DNA of 64,000 bases from Pelagomonas calceolata (GCA_918797485.1 CAKKNE010000003.1:3472001-3536000), one strand, 5' to 3'. Counted from the stretch's first letter, positions 17,721 to 27,414 are shown. A program made the numbers and translations. The notes: generated from the letters alone by a model not told the origin.

Positions 17721-18257
17721 CTATCCACTACTTAGCCTCTCGACCAGCGCCGCGCGCATGCGCCCCCGCGCCTCCGCCGCGGCGCCGAGCGCCTCGTCGA
17801 GGGCCGCGGCCGTGTCGCCCGCGCCGTCGACGCGGCTCGCGACGACGCCCTCAGCCGTCGCGACGAGCGCGAGCGCGCCCTCGCCCAGTTCCACGCAGCC
17901 GCCGCCGCACAGGCCCCGCAGCGGTATGTCCGCATCACATAAGGCGAGGGACGCCGCCATGCACGCGGCTGCGAGTTCGCCGCGGCCGCTGTTCAAAATG
18001 ACGGCCCGTAGTTTGATAAAGGCCTTGGGCCCGCCCGGCGCGAGGCAGCTTTTGAGGGCGCGCGCGACGTCGTCTCCATTGATTTGGGGAGCGTCGAAGG
18101 ACGCGGCCTCGACCTCGCAGTCTATTGTTAGTCCGTCGCGCCGCGCCGCTTCCAGTCTACAGGCGACGGAGACGCTGGAGCCGTCATAAAAGACCGTGGC
18201 ACTACCAGCGGCGTCGGCGACGGTGCCGAGGTCGATGCGTAGGGCCTCGCCGGCCAT
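17721..18257 (-). CDS. Exosome RNase PH-like subunit (RRP46/EXOSC5 type)
   Basis: 178 residues. Matches the RNase PH fold in its short exosome form: a start motif LRIDLGTVADAAGSATVFYD (equivalent to R-DG-GSA), VSVACRLEAARRDG, the helix region FIKLRAVILNSGRGELAAAC, and CDADIPLRGLCGGGCV. No catalytic phosphate-binding Arg pair is evident, as expected for structural ring subunits. It should sit in the six-subunit ring that processes and degrades RNA from the 3' end. The start is the ATG at 18257 (MAGEALRIDLG). RRP46 is preferred over RRP41 or MTR3 from length and the MRGL-like motif, but this is not certain. Confidence 0.75.
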   Translation of the reverse strand: MAGEALRIDLGTVADAAGSATVFYDGSSVSVACRLEAARRDGLTIDCEVEAASFDAPQINGDDVARALKSCLAPGGPKAFIKLRAVILNSGRGELAAACMAASLALCDADIPLRGLCGGGCVELGEGALALVATAEGVVASRVDGAGDTAAALDEALGAAAEARGRMRAALVERLSSG

Positions 18258-18433
18258 CTCTTCGAGTGCTGTGCTGCTCTTCAGAGCGCTGCTCTTCAGA
18301 GAGAGCAGAGTGCAGACCGAGCGCAACCACGGGCAAGAAGCTATTAGCAGGTCACAAGGGTACCCGGCACGGTGCAAAACAGTGCACAGCGACGCCGCCG
18401 CGCCCTAAAACAGCTCGCGGCCGCCGCCGCCGG

Positions 18434-18457
18434 GCTAGCGTCCTGTAAGACACTAGT
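18434..18457 (+). promoter_or_regulatory. CTAGC/TGTAAGACACTAGC promoter element
   Basis: GCTAGCGT then CCTGTAAGACACTAGT. Lies in the divergent gap between RRP46 (177 bases) and the ankyrin gene (65 bases). Confidence 0.68.
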
Positions 18458-18521
18458 TCCAATTGGTTCGAGACTCATGACCCAACAGCTGATAATGCAT
18501 GGCTGCCCTTCATAATTTATC

Positions 18522-19391
18522 ATGGATTGGTTTGGATTTGACAAAAACTTGCAATCTGCTCGCACTCGTAGCTTAGCGCAAAACTGCAGGGGCCCCATAG
18601 CTCTCCTAGAGGTGCGGCGACTGCTGACCGAAAGTAACGCTTTAGTAGACGGCACGGCCTTATATGGTAGACCGTTGATCAATGCGGTTGAATGCTGTGA
18701 ACCTGAGAGTCTTGAAGTCGCGCGTCTTTTGCTAGATCGCGGCGCGGACGTCGACCTGATTGGCGCAGAAGGCAAGACGGCACTGTATGTTGCGTGCAAA
18801 CAATTTAAGGGTGGTTATGGGAGACGTGCGCCACCACTCGTGGAGCTCCTCCTCTCACGGGGGGCTGATCCCCGTCGGTGGCATAACGGGCGTACGCTGT
18901 TCGGGGTGGCGCTGGAAGCTCGTAACTACGGCGCCGCTCGTTTACTTCTCGCCCACGGCGTGTCCGTCGAGGATCCCGTGAGCCACTACGGTCCAGTACC
19001 GATTCGTCCGCTTTTCCGTTTTTGCGAATCTGACGGACACGAGTCATCTACCTCCCAGAACAATGGCGGCATTGAGCAAGTACGTTTTTTGCTCGCGCAT
19101 GGCGCCGCCTTCGACTTCATTAATTACGATGGTCATTCTGCGCTCACCTTTGTGCGCTCGGGGCACCGGCGACTCCCGAATGGACAATGGCGGGGAGGTA
19201 GGCCCGAGATGAACGCCCTCTTCGACGCGTTCCTGACGCACTACTGGACTCTACGCGTCCGGCTCCGCCTCTTCGGCCGGCGCGCCAGCCACCGGCCGGG
19301 CCCGCAGCGGCTTGTGCTCGGCGACGCCTATCTACCGAACCATATCGGGTCTTTCGTCGTCGGTGACGGCATCATTGTGAAGAAAAAGTAG
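18522..19391 (+). CDS. Ankyrin-repeat protein
   Basis: 289 residues. Ankyrin-type repeats are visible at about 45-90 (RPLINAVECCEPESLEVARL, LLDRGADVDLIGAEGKTALY), 105-150 (PPLVELLLSRGADP, GVALEARNYGAARLLLAHGV) and 180-215 (IEQVRFLLAHGAAF, YDGHSALTF). A basic C-terminal segment (WTLRVRLRLFGRRAS) follows. These are protein-interaction modules; no catalytic domain is present and no specific function can be assigned. A GGCTGCCC element lies 14 bases before the ATG. Confidence 0.8.
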   Translation: MDWFGFDKNLQSARTRSLAQNCRGPIALLEVRRLLTESNALVDGTALYGRPLINAVECCEPESLEVARLLLDRGADVDLIGAEGKTALYVACKQFKGGYGRRAPPLVELLLSRGADPRRWHNGRTLFGVALEARNYGAARLLLAHGVSVEDPVSHYGPVPIRPLFRFCESDGHESSTSQNNGGIEQVRFLLAHGAAFDFINYDGHSALTFVRSGHRRLPNGQWRGGRPEMNALFDAFLTHYWTLRVRLRLFGRRASHRPGPQRLVLGDAYLPNHIGSFVVGDGIIVKKK

Positions 19392-19484
19392 AATATAATA
19401 ATGTCATTAAACTAGTTCAGACGCGGGACGGATCCAGCCGCGGGCGGGGAACGAAGGACGTTCACTACAGCTATGCGTAGAAAT

Positions 19485-20093
19485 TCAATACAGATTCTTA
19501 GCCTGGAAGTAGTTCTTCAGCGACTGGACCTGGAGCACCGCGGTAAGCACCAGGATGCCGATCTGTAGGACCGGCCACCACACCGCGGCCACGTTGATCC
19601 GCTCCGCTTTTCTATGAAAGCGCACCTCCTTCTCCTTCATGTAGTCCGCCTCGTTGAGGATCTCCGCCAATTCATCATTCAGCTTGACGACCTCGACCTG
19701 GAGCCGGTCCATCTTGTTCTCGGAAGCCATCTCAGCGTAATATTTTTGACCATGCCCTCTCTCGATCTCGAGATTGACCCGTACCTTCCCGGGCGACTGG
19801 GGCTTCAAACACAAATCGTGGGCCGCCTCGGAGCCCGTCGCCATGGACAGTTCGCTTTTGTGGTCACTTACGACCTTGCTGAAGATCTGCGTTTTTGTGC
19901 GTCGGTCCGTCAGCGTGACTTTCACGCGCTTGTCTTCCGTCTTCTCGTTCGCGGGGAGTTCATATTTAATCGTAAGTTGCGTATCCAGGGGCTGTTCTAT
20001 TAAAAAACATTCTTTTTCGCCGTCGAGGACCACGAAAAACGCACTGATTGTCGGGAGTATCGTCAGTATCCTCAGGAGGAGGCGGCGCGGCAT
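19485..20093 (-). CDS. TMED/p24 (EMP24/GP25L) cargo receptor
   Basis: 202 residues. Type I membrane protein of ER-Golgi vesicles. A signal peptide (1-19, ending ISAFF) is followed by the GOLD domain (VLDGEKECFLIEQPLDTQLT ... TGSEAAHDLCL), with the two Cys expected to form a disulphide at C29 and near C95. A membrane-proximal coiled coil (MDRLQVEVVKLNDELAEILN, YMKEKEVRFH) matches the family R-E-x-x-x-R pattern. One transmembrane helix (about 168-188) ends in a short cytosolic tail QSLKNYFQAKNLY. The tail has the aromatic pair region (YF) used for coat binding but no clear dilysine signal. Confidence 0.9.
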   Translation of the reverse strand: MPRRLLLRILTILPTISAFFVVLDGEKECFLIEQPLDTQLTIKYELPANEKTEDKRVKVTLTDRRTKTQIFSKVVSDHKSELSMATGSEAAHDLCLKPQSPGKVRVNLEIERGHGQKYYAEMASENKMDRLQVEVVKLNDELAEILNEADYMKEKEVRFHRKAERINVAAVWWPVLQIGILVLTAVLQVQSLKNYFQAKNLY

Positions 20094-20303
20094 CCTGATG
20101 GTTGGTGCTGGACGGCGGGCGCGCGGCGGCTGGCGCGGCGCGGCCGTCGGCTGGTGTGGAGTGGGTCCTGCCTTGTGCGCGGCGCGGCGGCTCGCGGCTG
20201 GCGCAGCGCGTTTGGATTGTAAGAGCGACAGTGAAACGAGTCCCGAGCGAGTAATTGCGCCCTCACAGCAGGCAAATGTAACAATGTTAGGCCGCGGCAG
20301 CTC

Positions 20304-20329
20304 GCTAGTGTGTCTTACAGTCCGCTAGC
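20304..20329 (-). promoter_or_regulatory. CTAGC/TGTAAGACACTAGC promoter element
   Basis: Minus-strand reading GCTAGCGGA then CTGTAAGACACACTAGC, with a two-base CA insertion. It lies in the 350-base divergent gap between TMED (211 bases) and IF-2 (115 bases). Confidence 0.62.
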
Positions 20330-20443
20330 TCGATGCAGCGGTGGCAGACTCTCCCAGCGATTGTGAAGCCCCTCGACGACGCAGCAACGCAGCCGTGCCC
20401 GCATCGCTCGACCCCAGCCATGACCGACCAATAAAACCTCATC

Positions 20444-22873
20444 ATGAGACGCGCAGTCCAGCTCACGCTGCGAGCAGCCAAGTCGACGGCGCCCAAGCCC
20501 AAGGCGCCGCAGCCGCCGCGGCCGCCGATGTCCCATGACGCCGCCCGGCGCGCTAGAGCTCGCGCCGCCGCCGCGAACGGGGCGCCGCGGCGGCAGCCCT
20601 CTGCAAAGCCGCGGCCGCCGGCCGACGGCGCGCCCAGAGGCGCCGCGCCGGCGCCGCGACGACCACCGGCGGACGGTGCGGCGCGCCGGCCTGGACCCGG
20701 CAAGGCGCAACCGCAGGGCAAGGCGCCGCCGCGGCAGCAACGCGCCCAGGCCGAGGCGCGGCCCCCGCAAGCGAACGGCGCGGCGGCGCCGCGGGCGCGA
20801 CCGAAGCCGCGACCGGGACGGCCGCAGCGCGCCGCCGCAGCGCCGGCCGCCGCAGCACCGGCCGTTGTTGACCCGCGCGTCGACGAGGACGCGCGGCGAC
20901 GCCGGGAATCAGCGAGACGCCGCGCGCCCCAGATGGCGCAGCCCGTGCGACGAAAACCAAAAGTGACGCAGAAGGCTACCCTGAAATTGAACTCCAAGGG
21001 CCTGACGACGGCCGGGAAAGTGGCCGGGGCGCTCGGTGTCGGTGTTGATGTGGTCCGACGGGCCCTGGCCGCTTTGGGCTCGGAGCAGCGGCGACGCGAC
21101 GCCGACCTCGACGGCGACACTGCCGAGTTAGTGGCCATGGAGATCGGCCGAACGCTGGAGGTCGTGCGGGCCGTCAAAGCTGCACGAGTCGTGAAGGACT
21201 CGGTCGAGGAGGTCGACGCGAAGGCGGCTTTATTGAGAGCTGAAACGTTGGAGCGGGAAGCTTCTGACGCCTTCGAGAAGGCCGCTTCACAATACCCCTC
21301 GGGAGACGACTGGTCCGCACTACCGCTGCGACCGCCCACCGTCGCGGTGCTCGGCCACGTCGACCACGGCAAGACGACTTTGTTAGATGCGCTGCGAGGC
21401 ACGTCGACAGAAGAGGCCGGTGGGATCACGCAATCCCTGAGCGCGTTCACGGTCGGCAGTACGACCTTCCTCGACACGCCGGGCCACGCCGCTTTTACGG
21501 CCATGCGCCAAGCGTCGACGCACGCCGTGGATTGTGGGGTCGTCGTCGTGGCCGCGGACGATGGCGTGATGCCTCAGACGCAAGAAGCCGTCAAACAGTG
21601 CCGCGACGCCCAGGCCTCGATCATAGTGTGCGTCACGAAGTGCGACGTCTGCGACGTCAAGGAGGACGACCTTCGGTTGCAGTTGTTGGAGCAGTGCGGC
21701 CTGGCTACGGAGAAGGACGGCGGAGATGCTCCGCTCGTCCGAGTTTCTGCGAAAAATAATGATTTAGATGAGCTGCGAACTACCCTAGAGCTCGTGGCGG
21801 AGGTCAGCGACCTGCGGGCGGATCCCTCCGCGCGCGCCAGGGGCGCCGTCCTCGACGTTTCTTCAGACGCGAAATCAGGATTGACCGTCGACGGCGTCGT
21901 GAGATGGGGCACGCTGCGCAAGGGCGACGTCATCGTCTGCGGCGACTGGCACGGGAAAATTAGATCTGTGGTAGGGGACCCCTTGGGTGCACAAACAAAG
22001 GAGGCGGGTCCGGGCGCGCCCGTCCGATTTTCTGCAGCGTTAAGTAGTGAGGGCGGCGGGCCTTTGGAAGGACAGTTCGTCGTTGTCGAGGACGCCGCGA
22101 CGGCCCGAAGCGTCGCGTCGCTGCGCGGGCGCGCCATTCAAGCGCGGCGGTCGGCGGCCGAGGCGCGGTCGGTCGCAGACCGCGTTGCCGTGTCTGTTGA
22201 CGACGAGGAGGAGGAAACACAAGTGTTGAGGCCGCCCGTCGTCCTCAAGGTCGCGACGGACGCCGAGGCCAAGGCCTGTGAAGCTGCGTTACAAGCTTTA
22301 CCATCACAACGCGCCGTCGCTGATATAATAAAATGCGACGTCGGCGCCGTAACTCCGTCGGACGTCGAGCTAGCATCAACTTTTGACGCGCCCATCTTCG
22401 CGTTCAACGTGGGCGCCTCTGGCTCGGTCCGAGAAGCTTGCCGAAGGCGAGAAGTACCCTACACGCGACACGACATCGTCTACTCGCTCGTCGACGACGT
22501 CGCCGCCTACCTGTCCTCGAAGCTGCCTCCCGACCGCATCTCAAAAGACGTGGCGCGCGCCGAGGTGCTGCAGCTCTTCACATTGAACAATGGGTCGACG
22601 GTTATTGGGTGCCGAATCGTGGAAGGCACCTTCCCGGCGAGCGCGGGCGTGCGCGTGGCTCGCTCTGGCGAGGTCATCGAGACGGACGCCCGCGGCGTGG
22701 CGTCGCTGCGGCGCGTCAAGGACGTCGTGAGCGAAGTCGCAAAAGGTCTCGAATGCGGCGTCGGCTTGCATTCTTCCGAGGTTTCAGGACTGGTGAAGGA
22801 GGGCGACGTGCTCGAGGCGTTCGTCGTCGAGGAGCGGCCGGCGGATCTGGGGGGTGGGGGTAATGTTACGTAG
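20444..22873 (+). CDS. Organellar translation initiation factor IF-2
   Basis: 809 residues. GTPase that loads initiator tRNA on bacterial-type ribosomes. An N-terminal Pro/Ala/Arg-rich low-complexity region (1-180) is followed by an IF-2 N-domain-like helix (LTTAGKVAGALGVGVDVVRR). The G domain starts near residue 300: G1 GHVDHGKT (304-311), G2 GGITQSLSAF, G3 DTPGHAAF and G4 VTKCD, where NKxD is more usual. Domain II and IV beta barrels and the IF-2 domain III (YSLVDDVAAYLSSKLPP) complete it. MRRAVQLTLRAAKSTAPKPK is a plausible mitochondrial presequence; a plastid destination cannot be excluded. Confidence 0.92.
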   Translation: MRRAVQLTLRAAKSTAPKPKAPQPPRPPMSHDAARRARARAAAANGAPRRQPSAKPRPPADGAPRGAAPAPRRPPADGAARRPGPGKAQPQGKAPPRQQRAQAEARPPQANGAAAPRARPKPRPGRPQRAAAAPAAAAPAVVDPRVDEDARRRRESARRRAPQMAQPVRRKPKVTQKATLKLNSKGLTTAGKVAGALGVGVDVVRRALAALGSEQRRRDADLDGDTAELVAMEIGRTLEVVRAVKAARVVKDSVEEVDAKAALLRAETLEREASDAFEKAASQYPSGDDWSALPLRPPTVAVLGHVDHGKTTLLDALRGTSTEEAGGITQSLSAFTVGSTTFLDTPGHAAFTAMRQASTHAVDCGVVVVAADDGVMPQTQEAVKQCRDAQASIIVCVTKCDVCDVKEDDLRLQLLEQCGLATEKDGGDAPLVRVSAKNNDLDELRTTLELVAEVSDLRADPSARARGAVLDVSSDAKSGLTVDGVVRWGTLRKGDVIVCGDWHGKIRSVVGDPLGAQTKEAGPGAPVRFSAALSSEGGGPLEGQFVVVEDAATARSVASLRGRAIQARRSAAEARSVADRVAVSVDDEEEETQVLRPPVVLKVATDAEAKACEAALQALPSQRAVADIIKCDVGAVTPSDVELASTFDAPIFAFNVGASGSVREACRRREVPYTRHDIVYSLVDDVAAYLSSKLPPDRISKDVARAEVLQLFTLNNGSTVIGCRIVEGTFPASAGVRVARSGEVIETDARGVASLRRVKDVVSEVAKGLECGVGLHSSEVSGLVKEGDVLEAFVVEERPADLGGGGNVT

Positions 22874-22904
22874 GATATGAGTCACGCTACAAACACAGAT
22901 CATC

Positions 22905-24008
22905 TTAGTCGAAGCGTCCCGGGCGCCGCCGCCGCGGCCGCGCCCCCTGGAGGTCCCGCAGCACGTAATGCGCCGCCCAGCGCCGCTGCTCGCCCAGCAG
23001 CCCCCTTACTAAAGACGTGACGAGCGTCCCCGCGCAGGCCGCCCCCGCGAGCAACGCGACGTGCCACGCGACGCCTTCGCCGGACTCCAAGTCCAAAGTT
23101 CTAGCGTCCGCCGCGAGCACGCCGCACCTTGCTAATAACAACCGCAGCGCGTAGACGTACGAGGGGAAGACACAAAGCCAATGTAAGACGAGTAGCGGCG
23201 AGGTCACGAGGTGATCTACAATAATCCCGATGTCCTCGCAAATACCGCCGGGCTCCGCTACGATTAATGCGAGCGCTCGCGGGACCATGCTTCGTAGAGG
23301 TTCGTGCCGCCGCAGCGCCGTGACTCGATTTTTGAGGTAGCGCGCATCGAGCGCGAGCATCAACAACCCGACCATCAGATCCGTGCCTAGATTAGGTTGT
23401 TCAGCGACGACGGGCGCCGTTTTCAACGACACTCGTGCCACGATCCTTCTTAAAAACGAGGGCGGCGGCTGCGCCTGTCCTAACGTGACGGCGGACTGCA
23501 GGCACGGCAGGCCCGGGAAGAGGAGAGCGAGGTAGTCCGCGACCGGTCCCGGGAGCAGTAACGCGTCGACGCGTGAATCGACGACTAAAACGCACCGCAC
23601 GCCGACGGCAAACAACTTCAGAGCCACACGGCCCTGCTTGACCGCTAGAAAGAAGGCCGCGCCTCGCAGAGCCAATCGCGTCAGAGCGGCGGCGGCCTGG
23701 GCCGCGCGCGCCTCGTCATCATCGTCTGAAGGCGTATTGACAATATACCGCAACAACCGCTCCATTGTACTCCGCCAGTCGTGGTCTCGCATAAACTCGC
23801 GCAGCGTCGGCGTTCTCACACAATTCCAGGGACTCTTGCAGACGTCGCAGCCCCTCGAAATTAACTCGGGCCGGGTCTCTAGCCACCGACTGAGGCAGTG
23901 CGCGTGGATAGCACCGATGGAGCCTGTGCAGGCGCATGGTGTTAGTAAAATGCCCTCGTCGCTGCCTTCGTAGCAGATGCGGCAGACGGGGGCGTCGGCG
24001 TCGGCCAT
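22905..24008 (-). CDS. MARCH-type RING-CH membrane ubiquitin ligase
   Basis: 367 residues from the ATG at 24008 (MADADAPVCRICYEGSDEG). The N-terminal RING-CH (C4HC3) finger spans 9-60: CRICYEG, CACTGSIGAIHAHCLSRWLE, CDVCKSPW. It recruits E2 enzymes. Several hydrophobic helices follow (around 100-145, 195-215, 265-290 and 315-345), so the protein should be a multi-pass membrane E3 acting on membrane cargo. The 20 codons upstream in frame begin from a non-ATG position and are not needed. Confidence 0.85.
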   Translation of the reverse strand: MADADAPVCRICYEGSDEGILLTPCACTGSIGAIHAHCLSRWLETRPELISRGCDVCKSPWNCVRTPTLREFMRDHDWRSTMERLLRYIVNTPSDDDDEARAAQAAAALTRLALRGAAFFLAVKQGRVALKLFAVGVRCVLVVDSRVDALLLPGPVADYLALLFPGLPCLQSAVTLGQAQPPPSFLRRIVARVSLKTAPVVAEQPNLGTDLMVGLLMLALDARYLKNRVTALRRHEPLRSMVPRALALIVAEPGGICEDIGIIVDHLVTSPLLVLHWLCVFPSYVYALRLLLARCGVLAADARTLDLESGEGVAWHVALLAGAACAGTLVTSLVRGLLGEQRRWAAHYVLRDLQGARPRRRRPGRFD

Positions 24009-24086
24009 GGCTCTGGCTCTCAGAGCTGTGGCTCTCAAGGGGCCCGTGAACGCACGCTCGTCCGACAAACTTTGTTGGCACTCCGA

Positions 24087-24108
24087 GCTAGCGCATCAAC
24101 ATACTAGC
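24087..24108 (+). promoter_or_regulatory. CTAGC/TGTAAGACACTAGC promoter element (weak copy)
   Basis: GCTAGCGCATC then AACATACTAGC. Both ends are kept, the centre is divergent. 79 bases upstream of the MARCH-type gene. Confidence 0.4.
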
Positions 24109-24204
24109 TTTCAACTTCAGGACGTCAGTAAATTATATGTACTTTCTTTACTTCGAGCGGCTCGGGGGGAAACGGGAATGAGGGACGGGGACCGAGCACG
24201 CGAG

Positions 24205-24299
24205 TCGTCTCGACGCCTTCCCGGAACGGGCCCTTGTTGGCCCTTTCCGGGGTTTACGTCGAGGGCGGCGCGGGCTCTTGCTAGCCCGCGGCCGGCGGC
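24205..24299. other. Hairpin-rich 3' flank
   Basis: Two stem-loops: one pairs CCCGGAA with TTCCGGGG, the other pairs GCGGGCT with AGCCCGC. They lie just downstream of the stop codon of the PT-rich gene on the minus strand. They may mark its mRNA 3' end. Confidence 0.4.
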
Positions 24300-25100
24300 C
24301 TACACTAGGCAGGCCGCCTTGCAGTTTTTCGCCACGGCCGCAAACTCACCGGAGAAGTCGTCGCACTCGCAGTCCTTGCACTCGTCTTGAAGGGCAGAGC
24401 ATGCCTCGCACTGGCCCTCCCGGTTCCAGAACGTGCCGGCCGGGCACGTCCACGCTGACGTAGGCGCCGAGGATGCCGTAGGAGCCAAGGTAGGCGCGGA
24501 CGACGGGGCGCTCGTCGGTGTGCTCGACGGTGCGGGTGACGGTCCGGCCGTCGGCGCGCCCGTGGGGTCCGATGAAGGCGCGACCGTCGGCGCCGCGGAG
24601 ACTGTCGGGCTCAGAGTAGGCCCGAGCGTCGGCGCCGGCGTCGGCACAGGAATGGGCACAGGCGTGACTGTCGGCACCGGCGTCGGCCGCGACGTCGGGC
24701 CAGCCGTCGGCGTGGCCGTGGGCACAGGTGTCGGCAAGGCCGTCGGCCCGGCCGTCGGGCTAGCCGTAGGAGCGGACGTCGGGCTAGCCGTAGGCAAGGC
24801 CGTCGGCCCGGCCGTCGGGATAGCCGTAGGACTTGACGTCGGCGTCGGGGTCGGCACGCACCAGGCCGGGTAATTCGCGTCGCCGGGTTGGCATTCCTCA
24901 CCCGTCCACTGGTAGATCTTGTCGTACGCGCACCCGCCACTTTTGCACGGCTGGGAGACGTCGCAGAGCGTCCTGCCGGCCCCGCAGTACTTCATGGCTC
25001 CGAGCCAATTTCTGGGCTTAAAGCCTTCGGTGTTCCACCTGCCAGCGTTGCACGCGGAGTTCCCGTTTCCGCGCTCATGTCTGTCACAAGTGCTAAACAT
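24300..25100 (-). CDS. Cys-rich secreted-type protein with Pro-Thr repeat linker
   Basis: Up to 266 residues if the ATG at 25100 is used. The N-terminal Cys-rich module (about 1-80: CNAGRWNTEGF, KYCGAGRTLCDVSQPCKSGG, EECQPGDANYPAWCVP) is followed by about 140 residues of tandem PT(A/S/V)xPT repeats. A second Cys-rich module (TCPAGTFWNREGQCEACSAL, CKDCECDDFSGEF, NCKAAC) closes the protein. This layout is common in stramenopile extracellular or wall glycoproteins. No signal peptide is visible, so an upstream exon is likely missing. The 5' part overlaps the last exon of the DENN gene in another frame; an ATG at 24995 would shorten the overlap to four bases. Confidence 0.6.
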   Translation of the reverse strand: MFSTCDRHERGNGNSACNAGRWNTEGFKPRNWLGAMKYCGAGRTLCDVSQPCKSGGCAYDKIYQWTGEECQPGDANYPAWCVPTPTPTSSPTAIPTAGPTALPTASPTSAPTASPTAGPTALPTPVPTATPTAGPTSRPTPVPTVTPVPIPVPTPAPTLGPTLSPTVSAAPTVAPSSDPTGAPTAGPSPAPSSTPTSAPSSAPTLAPTASSAPTSAWTCPAGTFWNREGQCEACSALQDECKDCECDDFSGEFAAVAKNCKAACLV

Positions 25101-26365
25101 TCCGCCCGCCGCTTTGCGCACGCGACGCCCCAATCCCTGATGATCTCGCCCAAGACGCGACCATATCCCGTATCCTTTGTCACTGCGTCCACATCGCCCT
25201 CCGACATAGCTTCCTTGCTTATCGCCTCCGCACAGGCTTCAGGTCTGTCGGGGGGGAAACCCGTGCGTATCTCAAAACGACGAAACCTTACTCACCCCGA
25301 CGAAGCAACTCTTCTCTCAGCGACGAACGAACAAAGCATCTGCGTGTGCGCCAACTTCCGCGCCGCGACCAGCGCCGCCTCGCGCGGCGCGAGGAACCAG
25401 TCCGGGACAAATTCAAAATCGCCCGAGTCCCGGTCGACGACGCCGTAGCGTTCAGAATTCGTCGCCAGGTCGCCAACGAGGTCCTCGATGTATTCAAAAG
25501 CAGCCTGTCGCGCGGGCGCGACGAGTGCCGCGTCGCAGACCCATCCCACATGGGGCGGCGCGGCGCAGGACACGCCGTCGAACGCTGCGACGAGGCTTCG
25601 CGGCGGCTCCGGCGCCGCACCGGACAACGTACATTTCTCGCCCAAGCGGAGCACGTGCACGCCGTCCACGTCCTCCAGCGAAGCAAATGTTCTCTCGGAG
25701 CAGCCGGCGACGATTGGAATAGGCGCGCCCAACAAACTCTCGGCGTCGTCTCTAGGTAAAGCCATGACGAGCGCGCCGCGCCAGCGCAGCGGCTTGAGGA
25801 GTTCTGTCAGGCCCAGCGCGATGTCGCCCGCGGTCCCCCCGTCGGCCCCGACGACGACGAGCGACGCCTCGCCCAAGAGCAGGGAGAGCGCTCGCGCCAG
25901 TATGACACCGTCGACGGTCGCGACGGCCGCCGCGATGGCCGCCGTCGCCATCGTCGCCGGCGTCGTCTTTGGGGATTCGTCTCCATCAAGATCAATGTCA
26001 TCAATAACTTGCGCGAGGCGCTCCGGCGCCTCGAAGACGGCGTCGCGCGGTAATGCTAGGATGTCGTCGTCGTCGCGCGCGAGGGCCTCCAGAAACGCGA
26101 GGACCGCCCGCCCCGGCGGACAGCGCGTCGCCGCGGCGAACGTCCGCTCCCCGACCACGCAAATGTCATCACCAAGGGGTACTGGCGGCGGCGCGTCCTC
26201 ATCTACAGCAAGCTGGATCTGCGTCCGCACCAAAGCGGGCGCGACGCGCTCGATTGTTTTTATGGAGACGGTCGCGACATATAGAGGAGCATCATCACCA
26301 GCCAAAGTGATGACGCGAACCTTCGGCGCGCCCGTCACGTAGGCCTCGGCCGCTGTCGTTTTCAT
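24992..26365 (-). CDS. DENN-domain protein, two exons
   Basis: Exon 1 runs from the ATG at 26365 (MKTTAAEAYVTG) to 25296, a 51-base intron covers 25245-25295 (GTGAGT donor, GACAG acceptor), and exon 2 ends with the stop at 24992, giving 440 residues. The cDENN core is recognisable at LTELLKPLRWRGALVMALPR then LLGAPIPIVAGCSE (the L-P-W-P-LP ... P-P-I-G pattern), with an uDENN-like part before it. DENN proteins are mostly Rab guanine-nucleotide exchange factors in membrane traffic. The splice is supported by perfect phase and by continuation into helical sequence (TGYGRVLGEIIRDWGVACAK). The last 35 residues overlap the neighbouring Cys-rich gene and may be wrong. Confidence 0.7.
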
Positions 26366-26500
26366 GATCTCCAGCGGCACCTGTGTGGAAATCAAATTTC
26401 GCGGCGCTTCTCATACGGCTGAATCATAACTTCCACCCCATCGACGTAACGCCTGCTCGACGGCGTGGTGGTGTGGGTCTTACACCACTCGATTCAGTTA

Positions 26501-27169
26501 TCACGACCGCGTTGTCGCGAGCACCCGACCCACTGGTTGATTTCCACACAGGCAGGGCACGCCGTCGGGGCAGCAGAACGCGGGCAGCGCGCGGCGCGCG
26601 TTTACGGCCAAATCGCCCCGCCCAAACAGCTCGCGTGGTCTAGCCGCGTACGCGCCTTTGATGGAGCTCGAGCCCGCGGCGCCCTCGCCATTTGCGTCGA
26701 ACGCCCCATACACGGCCACGAACTCCAGCGACGGCGTCGCCTCCTCGATGAGTGGAGGCGGCTTCGACGTGGGCTGGACGAGCGCGAACGACGCGCGGCG
26801 CGCCGCCGGCAGCCGCGAATCCAATGAAAAGCGCGTCGTCGACACGCTGTAGCGCCTGCCCGTCTTCGGCGCGGGCGGCGGCGGCGGCGGCGCTTCGTCC
26901 TGCGCCGGCGGAGGCGCCGCGGCCCTCGCATTTAACCGCGCCGTCAGTGAAAAATTCTCGCGTTTGAGCCGCGCCACCTCCTTGCGCAAAGCTGCTTCGT
27001 CTTTGTCGTCGCGGCGCCGGATCGGCGACCGCACCGGCGTCTTCGTCGGTTTCTTGACGGCCTTGCGCGTGGCGTTCGCCGGCCGCAGCGGCTCGGGCCG
27101 CGGCGCCTTCTGCGCCGTCTGGATGATGTCCGCGAAGGGGTTCGCGACGGTCGCGCGGCGGTCGGCCAT
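26501..27169 (-). CDS. Hypothetical coiled-coil protein
   Basis: 222 residues from the ATG at 27169 (MADRRATVANPFADIIQ). Not recognised. A Lys/Arg/Pro-rich segment (about 25-55, KKPTKTPVRSPIRR) precedes a short coiled coil (DKDEAALRKEVARLKRENFS), then a Pro-rich loop and a Ser/Arg segment. The C-terminus has CCPDGVPCLCG. The NPF tripeptide near the N-terminus could bind EH domains, but this is speculative. Confidence 0.55.
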   Translation of the reverse strand: MADRRATVANPFADIIQTAQKAPRPEPLRPANATRKAVKKPTKTPVRSPIRRRDDKDEAALRKEVARLKRENFSLTARLNARAAAPPPAQDEAPPPPPPAPKTGRRYSVSTTRFSLDSRLPAARRASFALVQPTSKPPPLIEEATPSLEFVAVYGAFDANGEGAAGSSSIKGAYAARPRELFGRGDLAVNARRALPAFCCPDGVPCLCGNQPVGRVLATTRS

Positions 27170-27414
27170 CTCTGTCTTTGGTTTGGCAGACGAACTGCAG
27201 TTGCTTGAGCGGCAGCGTCGTCCAACGCAGTTGCAGCGTTGGCGTACACTTCTGCGGCGTCGTCGGCGCGGCAGTTTGATTTGGGCACACAACTGCTGTA
27301 GATTGGTCGACGCGACAGCGCTCGTCCGAGCGGCGAGAGAGTCGCAGCGCTGGCGTATTGTACTTGTTCAATAGCTCTCAGCGCGGCGGACAAAGCTAAA
27401 CGACCAAAAAACAG

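Noticed and set aside
24500-24860. Tandem repeats resembling a CRISPR array
   Set aside because: They are codon-level PT(A/S)xPT repeats in a coding frame with no constant spacer pattern.
24992-24995. ATGA overlap as evidence of a bacterial-type operon
   Set aside because: The surrounding genes are clearly eukaryotic and spliced; a four-base overlap is easily chance.
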